A DNA stretch of 64,000 nt from Polytrichum commune. Lineage: Eukaryota; Streptophyta; Polytrichopsida; Polytrichales; Polytrichaceae. The first letter of the stretch is position 1. Each line of letters opens with the position of its first letter. The notes under the pieces are model-generated. The model worked only from the letters and a program-made list of their open reading frames with translations. It ran no database searches and was not told the DNA's origin. The position numbers were made by a program, and so were the translations under genes. Positions 11,700 through 23,515 of the stretch are shown one piece after another. The DNA is taken from contig OX485805.1 of assembly GCA_950295325.1 (NCBI GenBank), forward strand, positions 20,943,501 to 21,007,500, given 5' to 3'.

Positions 11700-13420
11700 T
11701 TGGCATTAGGGGCTACACCTAACCGCTAATTCAACCAATTATAAGATTTCAAAACCTATGTAAAGGGGGCACTACGGACCCCTATAGCACCTCATTATTC
11801 ATTTCAACAATCCAACGTGAGCGTCAAGAGGAGCATTATCGGGAGCGTTTTAACGAAGACCTATTTGGAGCATTATCGGGAGCGATTTGAAGACAATCGG
11901 AGCTTCGCGATTTTACTCGAGGAATCGAAGATCTTTTCGACAACCTTGAAGACTCTAAAACGTTTAGATATATTTGAACACTTAAAGGATTGAAATATAT
12001 CCTCGAGCTTGAAGAACCAAAGGATTGAAATATTATCCTTGAGCTTGAAGACTTAAAGGATTGAGATATTATCCTCGAGCTTGAAGACGACTGAAGGCCC
12101 GCGGCTGAGGGACCACGAGACCACAAGGCGTGAAGACGAAGGCCGAAGACTTAGCGATATGTGAAGATACTCGAAGACGAACGACTTCGAGCTTGAAGAT
12201 CGAATTTAGACTGAGAGCCCGCAATGCTGAAGGCCCGCGGACTGGAGACCATGACTGGAGGACCGCGGAACCGGACGGCGAGTTTCCGAGACTTGAAGAC
12301 TGATTCTTAACAAATCCGAAGATTCGGAGATATGAAGACCCCTTTTGGGTGTACCTTGAAGATTGAGGGCCCGAGTTACTGGGAGACCACAAGACCATAG
12401 GAGCGAAGACTAAAGACCTGTGAAGTATTTGAAGACTTGATTGAAGACTTTTGAAGACTGGGAGAACATGGAAAACTAAAGGGGCCACAAGACTGAGGGC
12501 CCATGATACTGGAGGACCGAGAAGACTTTAGGATTTGAAGGTATTTTCAAGAGATTACGAAATCAAGGACTGCAAGAAAAGACTTGAAGACATTAAGAGC
12601 TTTCTTCAAGATTTGGAGACTGAGGGCCCTCGGGACCAGAGGACCGCAAGCCCGAGACCAAGACCACAAGTTTGAAGCCCTTTTGAGGACTAAAGGTTTA
12701 AACGAATTTTCTAACCAAGATCTAAAATTCCTTTTGGGTCTAAGGAGATGTCAAGATATCAAAAGTGAAGATGCTAAGAGATTGACAAAATCCGAAGCTC
12801 ATCGTGAAGACAAAGAAGATTGCGTAAGGAATCCAAGACCGAAGCACTCAAGAGAATAGGAAGATTAGAGAAGATCCTTCCTAGGAATTTAGAGATATTC
12901 AAGAATGAAGAACTAAACTCTCATGAGTAGAGAATACAAAGGAAAACCAGACAAAAGGGAACTTTAGAAGAATGAAGACATTAAGAGGATTTCAAAGCCA
13001 TCATTCGAGAAAAGAAGAAATTAAAGACCATCAAGTAGTCAACTTCCACTTTGAAAGCGTTGCAATGAATTGTTAAATGAAAACTCTCAAAGTAATGTGA
13101 TTGTGAACTTTGGTTGAGGATTTATAAATGAATGGAAGAATGTTGTTATTGATTACAAAAGAACACTCTCTTCATTCGTAACACTTAACCTCGACATTAG
13201 GATTTCGGGGAACATAAGCTTGAAAGCTTAGGCTACTTTCTCTTTAGAAATTTATCCAAGAGGAAACACCTTCAAAAGTTAATTTAGATAAGTGTGGTGT
13301 CCATGTAAACCGGTCAGCAGCGGGTTACACCGTCTAAGTTGCCGAGGGTTTGAAGGTGACCTAGACAACAGGATATTGGGATGTAAATAGAACAGACCAA
13401 TCGATTTGTGAAGGGGAAGA
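11700..13420 (+). repeat. LTR-like block, copy A
   Basis: It opens with a promoter-like segment (CAATTATAAGATTTC, then CTATGTAAAGGGGGC near 11,760). A long purine-rich tract with dozens of GAAGACTTGAAG-type motifs follows (about 11,830-13,050). It ends with CACTTAACCTCGACATTAGG near 13,185 and a segment containing GCGGGTTACACCGTC near 13,320. The same order of landmarks occurs inverted at 37,490-38,830, so this is a dispersed repeat. The layout resembles a plant LTR (U3, R and long U5) but I found no second LTR or primer-binding site. Boundaries are approximate. Confidence 0.55.
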
Positions 13421-13529
13421 GCTATAAAATTCAATTTTGAAACCCCAAATTAATTGTTTAGAAACAGTGGTGAAAAATCATGGAGAATATGTACGGTACA
13501 AAATCTATTCAGAATTTATATGTTAGACG

Positions 13530-15518
13530 CCTAACTAGGTAACCATAGAGAATGAGAGGCTAAAAAACACAATTGCAGGCCCTTTAGACCATTGCCGATC
13601 AAAGGCAAAAGCACTTGTCTAAGAAGACTGATGCATTCGTGCAATGTCAAATTAGTAATGTCAAAGAAAAAATGAGTTTGCACTAGCTCTGAAGGAAAAA
13701 ATGGAATTGTGTGTGGGGATGAAGGCTTTGAAAAAAAAACGCTGAGGTAGTCAAATGCAAAGGAAAGTTCAACACAAGAAGAGTTGGCCATTAAAACTGC
13801 AACTTCAAGCTCAAGAGCAACATCAAGTGAAGCTAGCAAAATGCCAAGAGAAATTGAAATTAGCTAAATCATAGAGTTACTAGTTGCGGGAGAAACTGCA
13901 GTTGCAGCAGCAATAATTTAAGGAACCGAAAAAAAGAATAGCGAAAATGGTGGAAGCGTACCCTCCTAGTTCTCATGTCAATTTACCTTCTATACATTTT
14001 TTTTTCGTCCCTTAGATTATATAGGTGAACTATGGAAATGGAAGTCTACTCGTCTGATGTCTAAGGATTTATTCCAGTGTTACGAAAGCTAGAGGGATTT
14101 TTTTAAATTACACAACAGTTGTGTAAAAATGAGTGGATAGACCATAGTCAATTTTTAAGGTTATGGCAAGAAAGTATCAAGATAGGCATGAAAAACCTCT
14201 TTGTTGAGGTCTTAGCACGCAAACATCTTCAATTATCTAATCCCCAGTCCGATTTCATGGTTATTGGGAATATGGAAGCTAGAGTTTTAATGGATTATGT
14301 TTCTTTAGACAGACAATGGGGGGTACGTCATCAATCGGCAAACACAAGCGAGGAGCATGTAGTTTCTTGGCAAGATTATGGTACCCACATCTCATCTCAG
14401 TGTTATGGTCAATCATATTCTAATTTGGCAAAATAAAAAATAATCTTGAGTTATCTTAGTCAGCAGTTGTTACAGCTTGATTTTGTGTCATTTCTTTTTT
14501 CAAACAATATCCAGCGGATGTCTATAGCCCCAAGTTACGATCGTATAGGCTCACATTATTTATTTCGATATGACAAGACTATCAGTAGGTTGGAGAGGTA
14601 TATTCGAGAGGCGGCAACTTATAAGCGGCAACTTATAAGCGTCATCTTTTGAACTTACATGATCAAATCCAACTAGAGTTACCTCTATCAAGTTTTTCTA
14701 TTCCTCATGTTGTCCCAGATCTGCCCTTACTAGAGAGTCCATTTACTTTGAGGTATCTTAGTCAATATTCCAAGATGTTTAATGATCCAACCCAAGTACT
14801 AATGCCCACTTGGACAGCCATCAGTTGGCTACTGGAGGATTATAGCCTATCTAGAACAGAGAATGCTCCTGCAAATATTCATTATCAAAGAACCTCAAGG
14901 CAATGGTCTTCAAATCCGCCATCAGTTGTGATAGATTATCCTCATTTTTGCTCATGTCCCAGAAGATTCAAGTGGAACTCATAGGCCACTTTGACAAGTC
15001 TTGAGTACAATTGGCCAATAATACCATGACCTAAGGCAACCGCAGCGGAGTATCAGGTAACTTATCGCAAATTTTTTGAAGCCCATATTCAACATCTTGA
15101 CCCGATATGTTTCCGAGCTGCAGTGTTTTGTAACACTCTTGCCGATTGGTGTGGCCAATGGCATGTGACGATTGACGTCAATTAATTTTTTGAAAGTCAA
15201 CACGAGTTTCTTCTACTTTTGAAATTGTAATATAGACCAACACGATGGGTAATAATAGTGTAGGCCATGACAATTACCCATTTCAATCGACAAGTTTCCA
15301 CATACCAGAGCATGTCCTTTTGAACAATTTATGAGTTGAGAACATAATCACGCCCTTGAATTGGTGGAAAAAAACGAGGATCTTCGCAGGGTTGTGGAGA
15401 AAATGGAGATCCGCAATAGCAAGAGGGCAACCGAGGTTTTTTCCCCAGCTCAAGGCCCCCCTTTCAAACAAATGCGGAAATAAGTTGCTGAGGAACGAGC
15501 AACAAGATAAGTGGAGGG
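13530..15518 (+). pseudogene. Degraded coiled-coil coding remnant, possibly retroelement gag region
   Basis: Plus-strand frames run almost end to end but shift repeatedly. An N-terminal Lys/Glu/Gln-rich part (about 13,550-13,920) breaks up into short frames. Longer frames at 14,119-14,436, 14,446-14,652 and 14,649-14,984 contain protein-like sequence with no family I know. A C-terminal part near 15,340-15,518 reads LELVEKNEDLRRVVEKME, a good heptad pattern, with in-frame TAA and TAG codons. A frameshifted stretch near 15,100 reads FRAAVFCNTLADW. It directly follows LTR-like block A, so an internal region of an LTR element lacking recognisable pol is one reading; a decayed host gene is another. 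A hAT MITE cuts it at 15,519. Confidence 0.4.
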
Positions 15519-15526
15519 CTATGTAG

Positions 15527-16086
15527 CACGGGTAGGTCACTCTAAGGCATTCTTGTGCACCACGTGCGGCAGGGGGTTTTTTGTTTTGGGGCTATTTACC
15601 TTCAAGGGTTGAATTAAAGCCTCCCTATAATTACTTAAATTTCAAAAATGGCCCATTTGTTTGCACCCTTCCATTACTTATATTGTCCAAGTCACTGCAA
15701 TTTTTTGTACTCTATATTCCTTTTAAGTAATAAAAGCTAATCTACTTCCTAATGCATTGACAAGTGTTAAGGGAAACCATGGAAACAAAGAAGGGTGCAA
15801 ACAGTAATATCATTGCAAACAAAGTTATGAAGAAAACACATAGGAGACCATAGCAAACATACTAAACATACCTTCTAGGATCCTTATCTTCAACCCCTAT
15901 ATTAATTTTACAAAAAAATAATGGCCCACATTTTATGTCCACTAACTTACTTATAATGGGATTGTCTACATTTAATGGCCCCTTCATTATTTGGAATTCC
16001 TTTATAATTTTTATTTCAAATGATTTTAATCCTCTCTATATTATGCCGCACGTCGTTTTTAAAATGCACTAAGTGACCTACCCGTG
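15527..16086. mobile_element. hAT-type MITE with 8-bp TSD
   Basis: Terminal inverted repeats begin CACGGGTAGGTCACT at both ends (15 bp identical, imperfect similarity to GTGCGGCA about 45 bp in). The flanks carry an exact 8-bp direct duplication, CTATGTAG, at 15,519-15,526 and 16,087-16,094. A length of 560 bp, no coding frame, an 8-bp TSD and ends starting CA fit a non-autonomous hAT element. It is inserted in the degraded reading frame that ends at 15,518. Confidence 0.85.
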
Positions 16087-16094
16087 CTATGTAG

Positions 16095-17448
16095 TAATAA
16101 TTTTTTATTTTTGAGTTCAAATCAAAATTTAGTGGAAATAGGTCTTATAAAAGCTATATTTTCTAAATTTAGCAGGTGTAAATATGCCAATGCCTTGAGA
16201 TATCAGAAGAGGCAAGTTAAAAAGAATTATAGCCTGATAGAAAATGACATATGGTTTGATATCTAGACAGGCCATAGAAATGATATATAAGAGGGGCAGT
16301 TTTTTAGAGGCCGGAGATTTTAGTTCTTGTGATGTACCGGAATTCTGCCGGTTTTTGTAATTCTCTCTTGCAAATCTATTGCTTATTGTTATTTGGGAAT
16401 TGTAGCGTTGATGTGTGATGCATCTTTGCCTAACAATTCTCTGTGGTGCCCATTACTCAAATTTTACTCCAAGGTGAATGTACTAGAAGTTATTTAATTT
16501 TGTGTTATTTATGTGTGATCACTTTTCGAATGGTATAATTGATAAATCTATCTTGAGGGATCCTCGAGTTTTCATCTATCCACTTTACTCTGAAGTCAAA
16601 TTGTGCATTGTTGGTCTTATCTTTTTGTTACATAACATAATTAAATTGATGAACAGGCTATTGTTTGCGGGAGAGACAAACAATTTGTCATTTTGAAATA
16701 GAGTTTAGCAGTTACTTTGGATTCTAATGAGTAGAGAAGTTGATGAAGGCTATTGTCTGTGCACGGTTACACAATTAATTTACTAGCAGTGATTCTCGGA
16801 ATAGAATATCAACATAGACAACGACAGTCCAATGAGGATTTTGCAAAGCAAATGCCCTTCCGTAATTGTGTACAGTAAGGAGTGCAAATTAAAAATAAAA
16901 TAAAAGTGGAGATACGAATTACATGCAATTGGAGAGATAAGTATTTGGCGTGCATTTGAATCATTGCGCTAGAAACAAATACAACTCTTCATGAGAGAAT
17001 GAATTAAGAGTGTGCAATTAGATTGGATTTCATAGCAAAGAGGTGGGATTTGTCGTTGCATGGAATTGTTTGATTGAGCAAATAAGTAATAAATAAGACT
17101 ATGGTCGTTGTAGTGTAAATGGAGAAATTGTTTCTCTCTAATATTTGACGGAAGGGTCAACATGTTGAGGCCATTGTCCGCGAAAGGTCAACCGGATGCG
17201 GAGGAGACAAAAAGGACGTGCCGCTTATGATATTGCTAAGTAGTGATTGCTAATTAAAATCTTAAGGGAATTAAGGCTAACTTAGCAATTTATCATCCTC
17301 AAGAATTGAACCGCTTAAGCATTATTCATAAGTATGATAAAAAAAAAAGAACCGGTCAATTCTTTGTTTAAAAAACTAAGAGTGGAGAATTAGGACACTA
17401 AATAAATAAGATGAGTTGATGAATTGAATGAGAATATGTTAACACGCA
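16095..17448. other. No gene recognised
   Basis: AT-rich sequence with a few short frames of no recognisable content. Around 16,260-16,400 there is a segment with CCGGAATTCTGCCGG that might be the tail of the degraded element to the left. Confidence 0.35.
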
Positions 17449-17450
17449 TA

Positions 17451-18882
17451 CAGTCTAACCTTGATAATGTCACACCATCCGTTTCACCAAAAAGAGTGAT
17501 ATAAACAAGGTGTGACATATTTGATAATGTCACATTTTGAAGATTCGTGCATAATGTGATATTATCAAAAAAATAGGTAGAAAATCAAAATAAAATTACA
17601 ATGTAAAAAAGAAAATAACAAATACGAGACTTCAATGTTTTTGAATGTAAAATCTAATTCAAAATTGTGAATAACAAAAAAAGCACATCATAATATGTCA
17701 TTGAGATCAGGTAAAGACCTCTCACTAGAGATAAAGAAGCTTCTAATGTCACATTGTTTTGTTGATGTTAAATGTGCAACACCAATTCTAATGAGTTTGT
17801 CATGGATTTTTTCCATTCCTAACAACTCCAGAGTGTTGAAAATCTGAGAACCTTGGCTAGCCATAAAATTCAAAACATCTTTAGCATATTTTTGTGCATC
17901 GCTTGGCTTCACTACTTTAGACTCATCATCACTACTATCAACAATCAATGAGTCTACTTCCATGGAATCAAGAACTTGTTGGCCATCTTGCACTCATTGC
18001 ACAAGCTCCTCAGTAGAATATTCCACCTCAAAATCATCTTCATCTTCCATGTTTATGTACTCCAAAGGACAAAGCTTTTCTACAGGCTTGCCTTCGACAT
18101 CCAAACCCAAATTCAATGCGGCGATGAGATTGCCCCATTCCAAAGCTGTTTTTTCCATTTTGGACTTCATACGTTCATCAAAATTGTTGATATATGCACT
18201 CCACTCTGTAGGCAATATGGCGGACTTTCTCCAACAATTTCTAATGGTTTGATCATCTAATTCATGCCATGCCGCCACACACCATAGCATAGCTTGAAAT
18301 AGATCAACATTCAGTTTCCCCAAATCTTCATTTGAGTTGTTATGAATTTGTTGCAAAGTCCAGGCAACAAGCTTGCACTTGTAGCACATTTTGAATGTTG
18401 CAATCACTCCTTGATCCAAAGGCTGAACACCTGAAGTCACATTTGGTGGAAGGAACAAGATAGTGATATGGGAGAGTACAAAAGCATTAAACCCATCTAT
18501 AACTTTCTTGACCTCACCATGAACATCATGGCTTCTTGCATTATCCATAATAATGCAAATATTTCTGTCTTTCAATGTCATTCTTCGGTTCTCACTCTTC
18601 ACCCAATGTGTAAAAACATCACCATTCATCCAGGGTGAATTGTTAGAATAATAGTGTATTGTACTATTTGGATCATCTGTCCATCCAACCATCACATACA
18701 ATCCATCCATACTTGGTATTATCACATTTGCACTACAAATTTTGGAAAAAAATAGTGACATTACCCAAGGGTGATAGGGATAATAACGAGGGAGTTTTAC
18801 ACTATGAGAATCGGTTTCAAACTTTTAGGTGACAATATCAAGGTGTTATATTAACAAAGGTGACATTATCAAGGTTAGACTG
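17451..18882 (-). mobile_element. pogo/Tigger element, internally deleted, complete ends
   Basis: Perfect 23-bp terminal inverted repeats starting CAGTCTAACCTTGATAATG occupy 17,451-17,473 and 18,860-18,882. TA dinucleotides flank both ends (17,449-17,450 and 18,883-18,884), the Tc1/mariner/pogo signature. GATAATGTCAC-like subterminal copies occur at 17,523, near 18,756 (minus) and near 18,831 (minus, GATATTGTCAC) and may be transposase binding sites. The 1,432-bp element is too short for a full transposase. It retains only the C-terminal two thirds of one, read on the minus strand. Confidence 0.92.
17688..18761 (-). pseudogene. Tigger/jerky-like DDE transposase, N-terminus missing
   Basis: The frame encodes a DDE_1-family (pogo/Tigger/CENP-B-like) transposase fragment. 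From the ATG at 18,761 the motifs are MDNARSH with a catalytic-type Asp at residue 73, and FLPPNVTSGVQPLDQGVI with Asp 116, followed by a helical C-terminal part with TIRNCWRKSAILP. The family normally has a CENP-B/psq helix-turn-helix DNA-binding region and a first catalytic Asp upstream. Both are absent, because the right inverted repeat begins about 100 bp upstream. An in-frame TGA at 17,994-17,996 splits the frame, which otherwise continues to a TAA at 17,688. The ATG at 18,761 is merely the first available and probably not native. It would act on the inverted repeats that surround it, but cannot be active as it stands. Confidence 0.9.
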
Positions 18883-18884
18883 TA

Positions 18885-19936
18885 AGTGGTTTTGACTTAT
18901 TGCCTTGAGGAAAGAGATTATGATTATCTAGACCAAGACATGTGAAAGACAATTGTCAGACCGTATAATTAAGATGAAATTTAATTAAAGAAGATTGACC
19001 ATCCTAAAAGGATTACCATATTGCATATTCAAATTACATTAAATGAAGTTAATTAATGAAAGATTATGGACTTCGCCGAAGTGCCCTTGGCTTCAGCAAA
19101 GAGACAAAAATGGGTTACTTTTGCAAGACCATTGACTATGGTTGTGCCTATGCTTGTGCACCGCACTTGGTCCAATTAAAATGAACTCACTACCAGACAA
19201 TTGTTTGGGAAATTAGAGTGAGGTGAGTGGCAATCACAATTGCATGTACTGACATGGAGAGGTTTTTAGAGTTTTTATTCCTTACCCATAAACCAATTGT
19301 CAGTTCTAATCCAAAATCAAGTGAATTAACCTTGTATTTTCCTCAATAAACTTTATCTAAGACACCTAGATGATATACAAGTCACCTTTTAAGTCTTCCC
19401 TGAGTGTTTCCATGGGTTCGTTTGTAACCAAAAACTACACTACAGGGCTCCAACAAGATTCTTAGGAAAATTTGAGGCGCAATCTGCAAGTATCTATAAT
19501 CAGGGAAAGAGCAACTCATCCACATTAGAATTAGCTTGAAGAAATGTTGTATGAAGTAAAATGTTGGTGGACTTGGCTAGTGGATCCGGAGGTTCCAAAA
19601 CCAACGTCCTATATAAATAGATTGTTAAGGCGATAAAGTGTGGTGAAATTAACCTTCAACTCATGTTTAGATAGAGACTAACAAGAATCAAACCCCGGAG
19701 ATGAAGAAGTTGGGGGATTAGCTTGGATTAATTTACCAACATTAACAACACCAAGGATTCTCGGGATCCAAGTTATGGTCACACATTAGTAAAGCCTAGA
19801 AGGTTATGGTGAAACCAACTCCCCCTTTGCACACGGATGAAATTGCAACATTTGAACATTTGGTAGTCTAATGGGCTACAACTTTTTAACAAATGTTTCA
19901 CGTACTCCTTTAGCATGTCTACATACCTTCTCCGAC
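18885..19936. other. No gene recognised
   Basis: Mixed-composition DNA to the right of the pogo element. No coding frame over about 60 codons and no repeat structure noticed. Confidence 0.35.
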
Positions 19937-20644
19937 CTATAATTGTGGCTTAGCTATCTCGGCCTTAAGTATATCATCCCCAGTCCCCTCGGTGTGGGCG
20001 CGTTTTCCCCCTTTTTGCAATTTATTCTTTCGGCGTTGGCTTGTTGGCCTTCTGTCTCCAAAAAAAAAATATATATCATCCCCAGCTACACGCTCAGGTC
20101 TTGCGTCCCCAGCTACAGCACCAAGTCTCATATCTCTAGCAATATTATTTGTAGCAGCCACCTAAGCAACAAATCCATCCTTAGCAACACCCTTGATTAT
20201 TGCCTTCATGTTGTCTGCATTTTCCACTGTCTCAGTCTTTGATATAACTCCAATCACTTCTTATTCAACACGACCAAGTTGAATGTCTTTGGTTTTTACA
20301 TCCCCACTTCATGTTCGACCATTGTGGGTGGTCCTCATGTCCTTCACGTTACCAACATTTATGCTAGAATGATCACCAATCCTTTTAGTTTGTGCTACAA
20401 TGGGAGCCGCAGTCCCAGTTGTTGTAGGGGTGACTTTTGTTGGGTTATGCCTGGAGTAGTTGTGGAATGCTAACGATTTTGCTTCCTTTCTTTGTTCAAA
20501 TGAATGTGTTCTCAAGTCATCGTCCACATTATCAAAGATATTTCTTATTATATTTATTCTAATTTTAACTTGTTGGAATCTATCTTGATCTACAACTATG
20601 CTTTTATTCTTTTGTTGTTGATGTGTGTGATGTGAAGTGTACAA
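19937..20644 (-). pseudogene. Unknown pseudogene, in-frame stops
   Basis: One minus-strand frame runs from 20,644 to 19,937 and stays protein-like throughout, rich in Asp, Lys, Arg, Ala and Val. It is broken only by three nonsense codons, TGA at 20,309-20,311, TAA near 20,258 and TAG at about 20,162. Segments include RIGDHSSINVGNVK, DNMKAIIKGVAKDGF and VAATNNIARDMRLGAVAGD. An 88-bp retroinsertion (19,984-20,071) interrupts the 3' part; without it the frame continues as AGDDILKAEIAKPQL and stops. I do not recognise the family. The alternating charged and Ala/Gly-rich composition could suit a LEA-like or linker protein, which is a guess. Keeping one frame through three stops suggests recent loss of function. 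Confidence 0.45.
19984..20071 (+). mobile_element. Tiny 5'-truncated retroinsertion with poly(A) and 14-bp TSD
   Basis: The 14-bp sequence TATATCATCCCCAG is present at 19,970-19,983 and again at 20,072-20,085. Between them lie 88 bp ending CTGTCTCCAAAAAAAAAA plus a few A/T. An oligo(A) tail and a long direct duplication are marks of LINE-mediated insertion, so this is the 3' end of a LINE or SINE. The TTGGCTTGTTGGCCTTC core resembles no other copy in the window. Confidence 0.85.
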
Positions 20645-21055
20645 AGATTGAACCTCATCTAACTGATTGAATAGTTTCCAAGAATCACATGTTAAAATCT
20701 AAATCAATCAATCTTCAATTTTAGATAAAATAAAATCATAAAGAGTACATACACACATGACAACAACAACATGATCTATACACAGATCACTATCTAATAA
20801 TATTAATACCTTAATATTAAGATATATAATATGTCGATGATGAGGTGTTGATACCACCGCCAATACCCTGGAACTTCTCTTAGAAATATCAAAGACGGGT
20901 TGCTCTAGCACAATTTTATTTTTTCAAGTTTAATATTTGTCTCCCATAAAATGTTGGTGGTGCCGTCAATATCCTAAAACTATAAATCGACATAAGATTT
21001 GGATTTCATATTGTTTCTAAATTTCTTTCTAATATAATAGATTTCTTTATCATCA
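20645..21055. other. No gene recognised
   Basis: AT-rich. It includes isolated phrases resembling the CCACCAATACC minisatellite motif at 21.9-22.2 kb (near 20,855 and 20,955). Confidence 0.4.
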
Positions 21056-21063
21056 TACTAATG

Positions 21064-21629
21064 CATACCTCCTCAAAAGTGGCATATGTCATCCTTTGCC
21101 ACTTTAAGCTTAAAAGTGGCACACTAGGCAAATTAAAAGTGGCATCAGTGTTTTTAATGTTTTATTTGCACTCAAATGTTGGTTAGGCAATTGTGTTGCT
21201 TGTTGTGGAAGATATCCTCTAGCACCAGGGTGGCGCGTGAAGTTCGATTTGTATTCTTATCCCATGTGAGAATGGAAACACTAGTAGAAAACTATGCCCC
21301 AAAAAACCGCAACCGAAAACGGTTGCGATTCTTTTGACCAGCTTGATCAGCGGTCGCTAAACAACTACAATTTTTGTTTTTTTTGGGGGGGGGTTTTGCA
21401 ACTATACTTCAAAAAATTCAAGGCATGTAACATACCATTGGAAATGTCTTCAAAATACCTTTCCAATAGTATATTATGCGCCCCCAAATTTCTAAAATTT
21501 CAGTTGCTAAACCAAAACCAACATCACACACACAACAAGTGCGATAAAGTTAAAAGTGGCACTTTGGGAAACTTAAAAGTGGCACAAATTGACACTATGA
21601 CGGGTATCTGCCACTTTCTGGGAGGCTTG
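21064..21629. mobile_element. hAT-like MITE with 8-bp TSD
   Basis: TACTAATG lies at 21,056-21,063 and again at 21,630-21,637. The ends form imperfect inverted repeats, CATACCTCCTCAAAAGTGGCA against CAAGCCTCCCAGAAAGTGGC (about 16 of 21 bases match). TTAAAAGTGGCA motifs recur several times inside. An 8-bp duplication with CA-initial ends suggests hAT. At 21,279 the sequence CACTAGTAGAAAA followed by an AACCG...CGGTT hairpin resembles one end of a CACTA element, perhaps a nested or captured fragment; its partner end was not found. Confidence 0.6.
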
Positions 21630-21904
21630 TACTAATGGCACCACCAATACCCTCATATACATTCACATAGAATATTTAGCGCTTGAAAAAAAAAATTACC
21701 TCAAATACTACAATGTCTAACTTCCATCACTTAGCAACATCTCTTAATGTCTACTACCGACTATGCTATTCAATTTTTCTCTCTGTCATTTCTCTCATCT
21801 TCTCTTCTCTCAATGTTCAATGAAGAAGACAACCTTAACTATAGATTTCCTATTTCTTATGCATAATATTTTAGTGAATGAAATTTGTTAGATGACGAGC
21901 TTGA

Positions 21905-22230
21905 GTGCTCTTAAACATTTTTTGTTTTGGTGGTACTAATACATCATGTACACTCACAATCATATCCATCTCATATTATGAGGGTATTGATAATGCCACC
22001 AATACCACGAGTATTTTCATAAATGTTTTTTGTTTCGTATCACAAGAATATTGATGGTTCCACCAAAACACCTTGTGCACTCCCAATCATTTTTATTTTG
22101 CATCACAAGGATATTAGCATTGCCATTAATTCCTTGAGAGCTCTCTTAAATATATTTTGTTTCATATCACAATGTTATTGGCGCCAATGCATCATGTGCT
22201 CTTACAAATATTTTCATTTATAATTCCTAC
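21905..22230. repeat. 63-bp minisatellite, about 5 degenerate units
   Basis: The phrase CACAAGGATATTG followed by a GCCACCAATACC-like segment and TTTTGTTTC recurs near 21,977, 22,041, 22,104 and 22,168. The spacing is 63-64 bp. Units are well diverged. Confidence 0.65.
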
Positions 22231-23515
22231 ATTTTTAACAATTTATTTTTAAGATATTAATTTTGCTTCCAATACATCCAATGGCTCTTTTAGTTGTTGA
22301 AAGAACGTATCAATTGATAAGCTATAAGTTTTTGGTCCAATTATTATGATTTTCTACCACTCTCATTTTCTTGAAATATAAGAAGTTCCAAATGAGTACT
22401 TACACCCTGGAATTTGTTGTCGGCTTTATTTTCTTTGTATTTGTCTCTAGCGTTACTTTTATCTTCTTTATACATCCTTCTTCTTCGTTTTCTTCTTCCT
22501 CCTCTTCTTGGATTTCAAAATTTTCCACTTTATTATTTAGTACATTTGCATTAAGATCTTTATTTTCTTCTTCATTTTTATATTCCAAATCACAAAACCC
22601 ATACTCCTTTGTGTTTATGCTAAATTGTCAAGAGATTTGTACACTACATTGTAGGATTTTTCCTTCATACTACTCGCTCATTCTCGTACTCTCCTTGTGG
22701 TAAAATACAATCGTCTTCTTCTTCTTTTTCTTCTTCTTCTTCTACCATTTAATTACGTACAATTTTCTTGATATTTTACTTCTGCATTTTTTTATTGTAA
22801 AATCTAATCGCTATACAATCCACATTGTATCACACTCCCATGATATGTATATATTTATTTATTTATTTATTTATTGTATTGACTAAGTATATTGATATCA
22901 TACAATTTCTTTGTCACACCAGTGATCTACAACCTATTTCATATATTTTGTGATCCAATATCCTAATTTCTAGGGCTAAAACTTGGAAGCTAGTAAATCA
23001 AACCCTACCCCAAGCAACTTCATAATCAAATTCAAAGGGTTGGGTGAGGGTTGGAGATGGCCTTCTACTTTTTTAATGCATCTATCAAAAGTGTTTTTCA
23101 TATCTTTTCCCATGGCAACTTTTCCATATATATATATATATATATAATTTATAATTTTGTTTACTTAATTATTTGACAATGGTTACCTAGATAAATGTTG
23201 GGTATTTAGATTTTGGCATTTTTTTTGGCATTTACAGGTTGTCGTGCACATCCTTATCATAATCATCATGCTAATAATGATGTTCATTAAGTCTTTGTAA
23301 AAGTTATATATTCTTTTATTGTTATTCTTGTGTTATGTCCATGTTCGATCATATTTTAGTTCAAGTAAATTGACTACATATTGCCAATACAAATAGTGTC
23401 TCAAACATATACTCCAATGTGTCTCAAATTTTCCCTTGCTTCTTAATGACTTCTATAACATCTTATGAATCTTTTGTGCCGTTCACTTTGGCTCTTGAAG
23501 AATATGGTCATGTAA
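22231..23515. other. Microsatellite-rich stretch, no gene
   Basis: Contains (TTC)n-rich tracts near 22,476-22,510 and 22,714-22,743, (TTTA)n near 22,853-22,875 and (TA)n near 23,126-23,146. Open frames across the TTC tracts are compositional. No gene was recognised. Confidence 0.6.
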
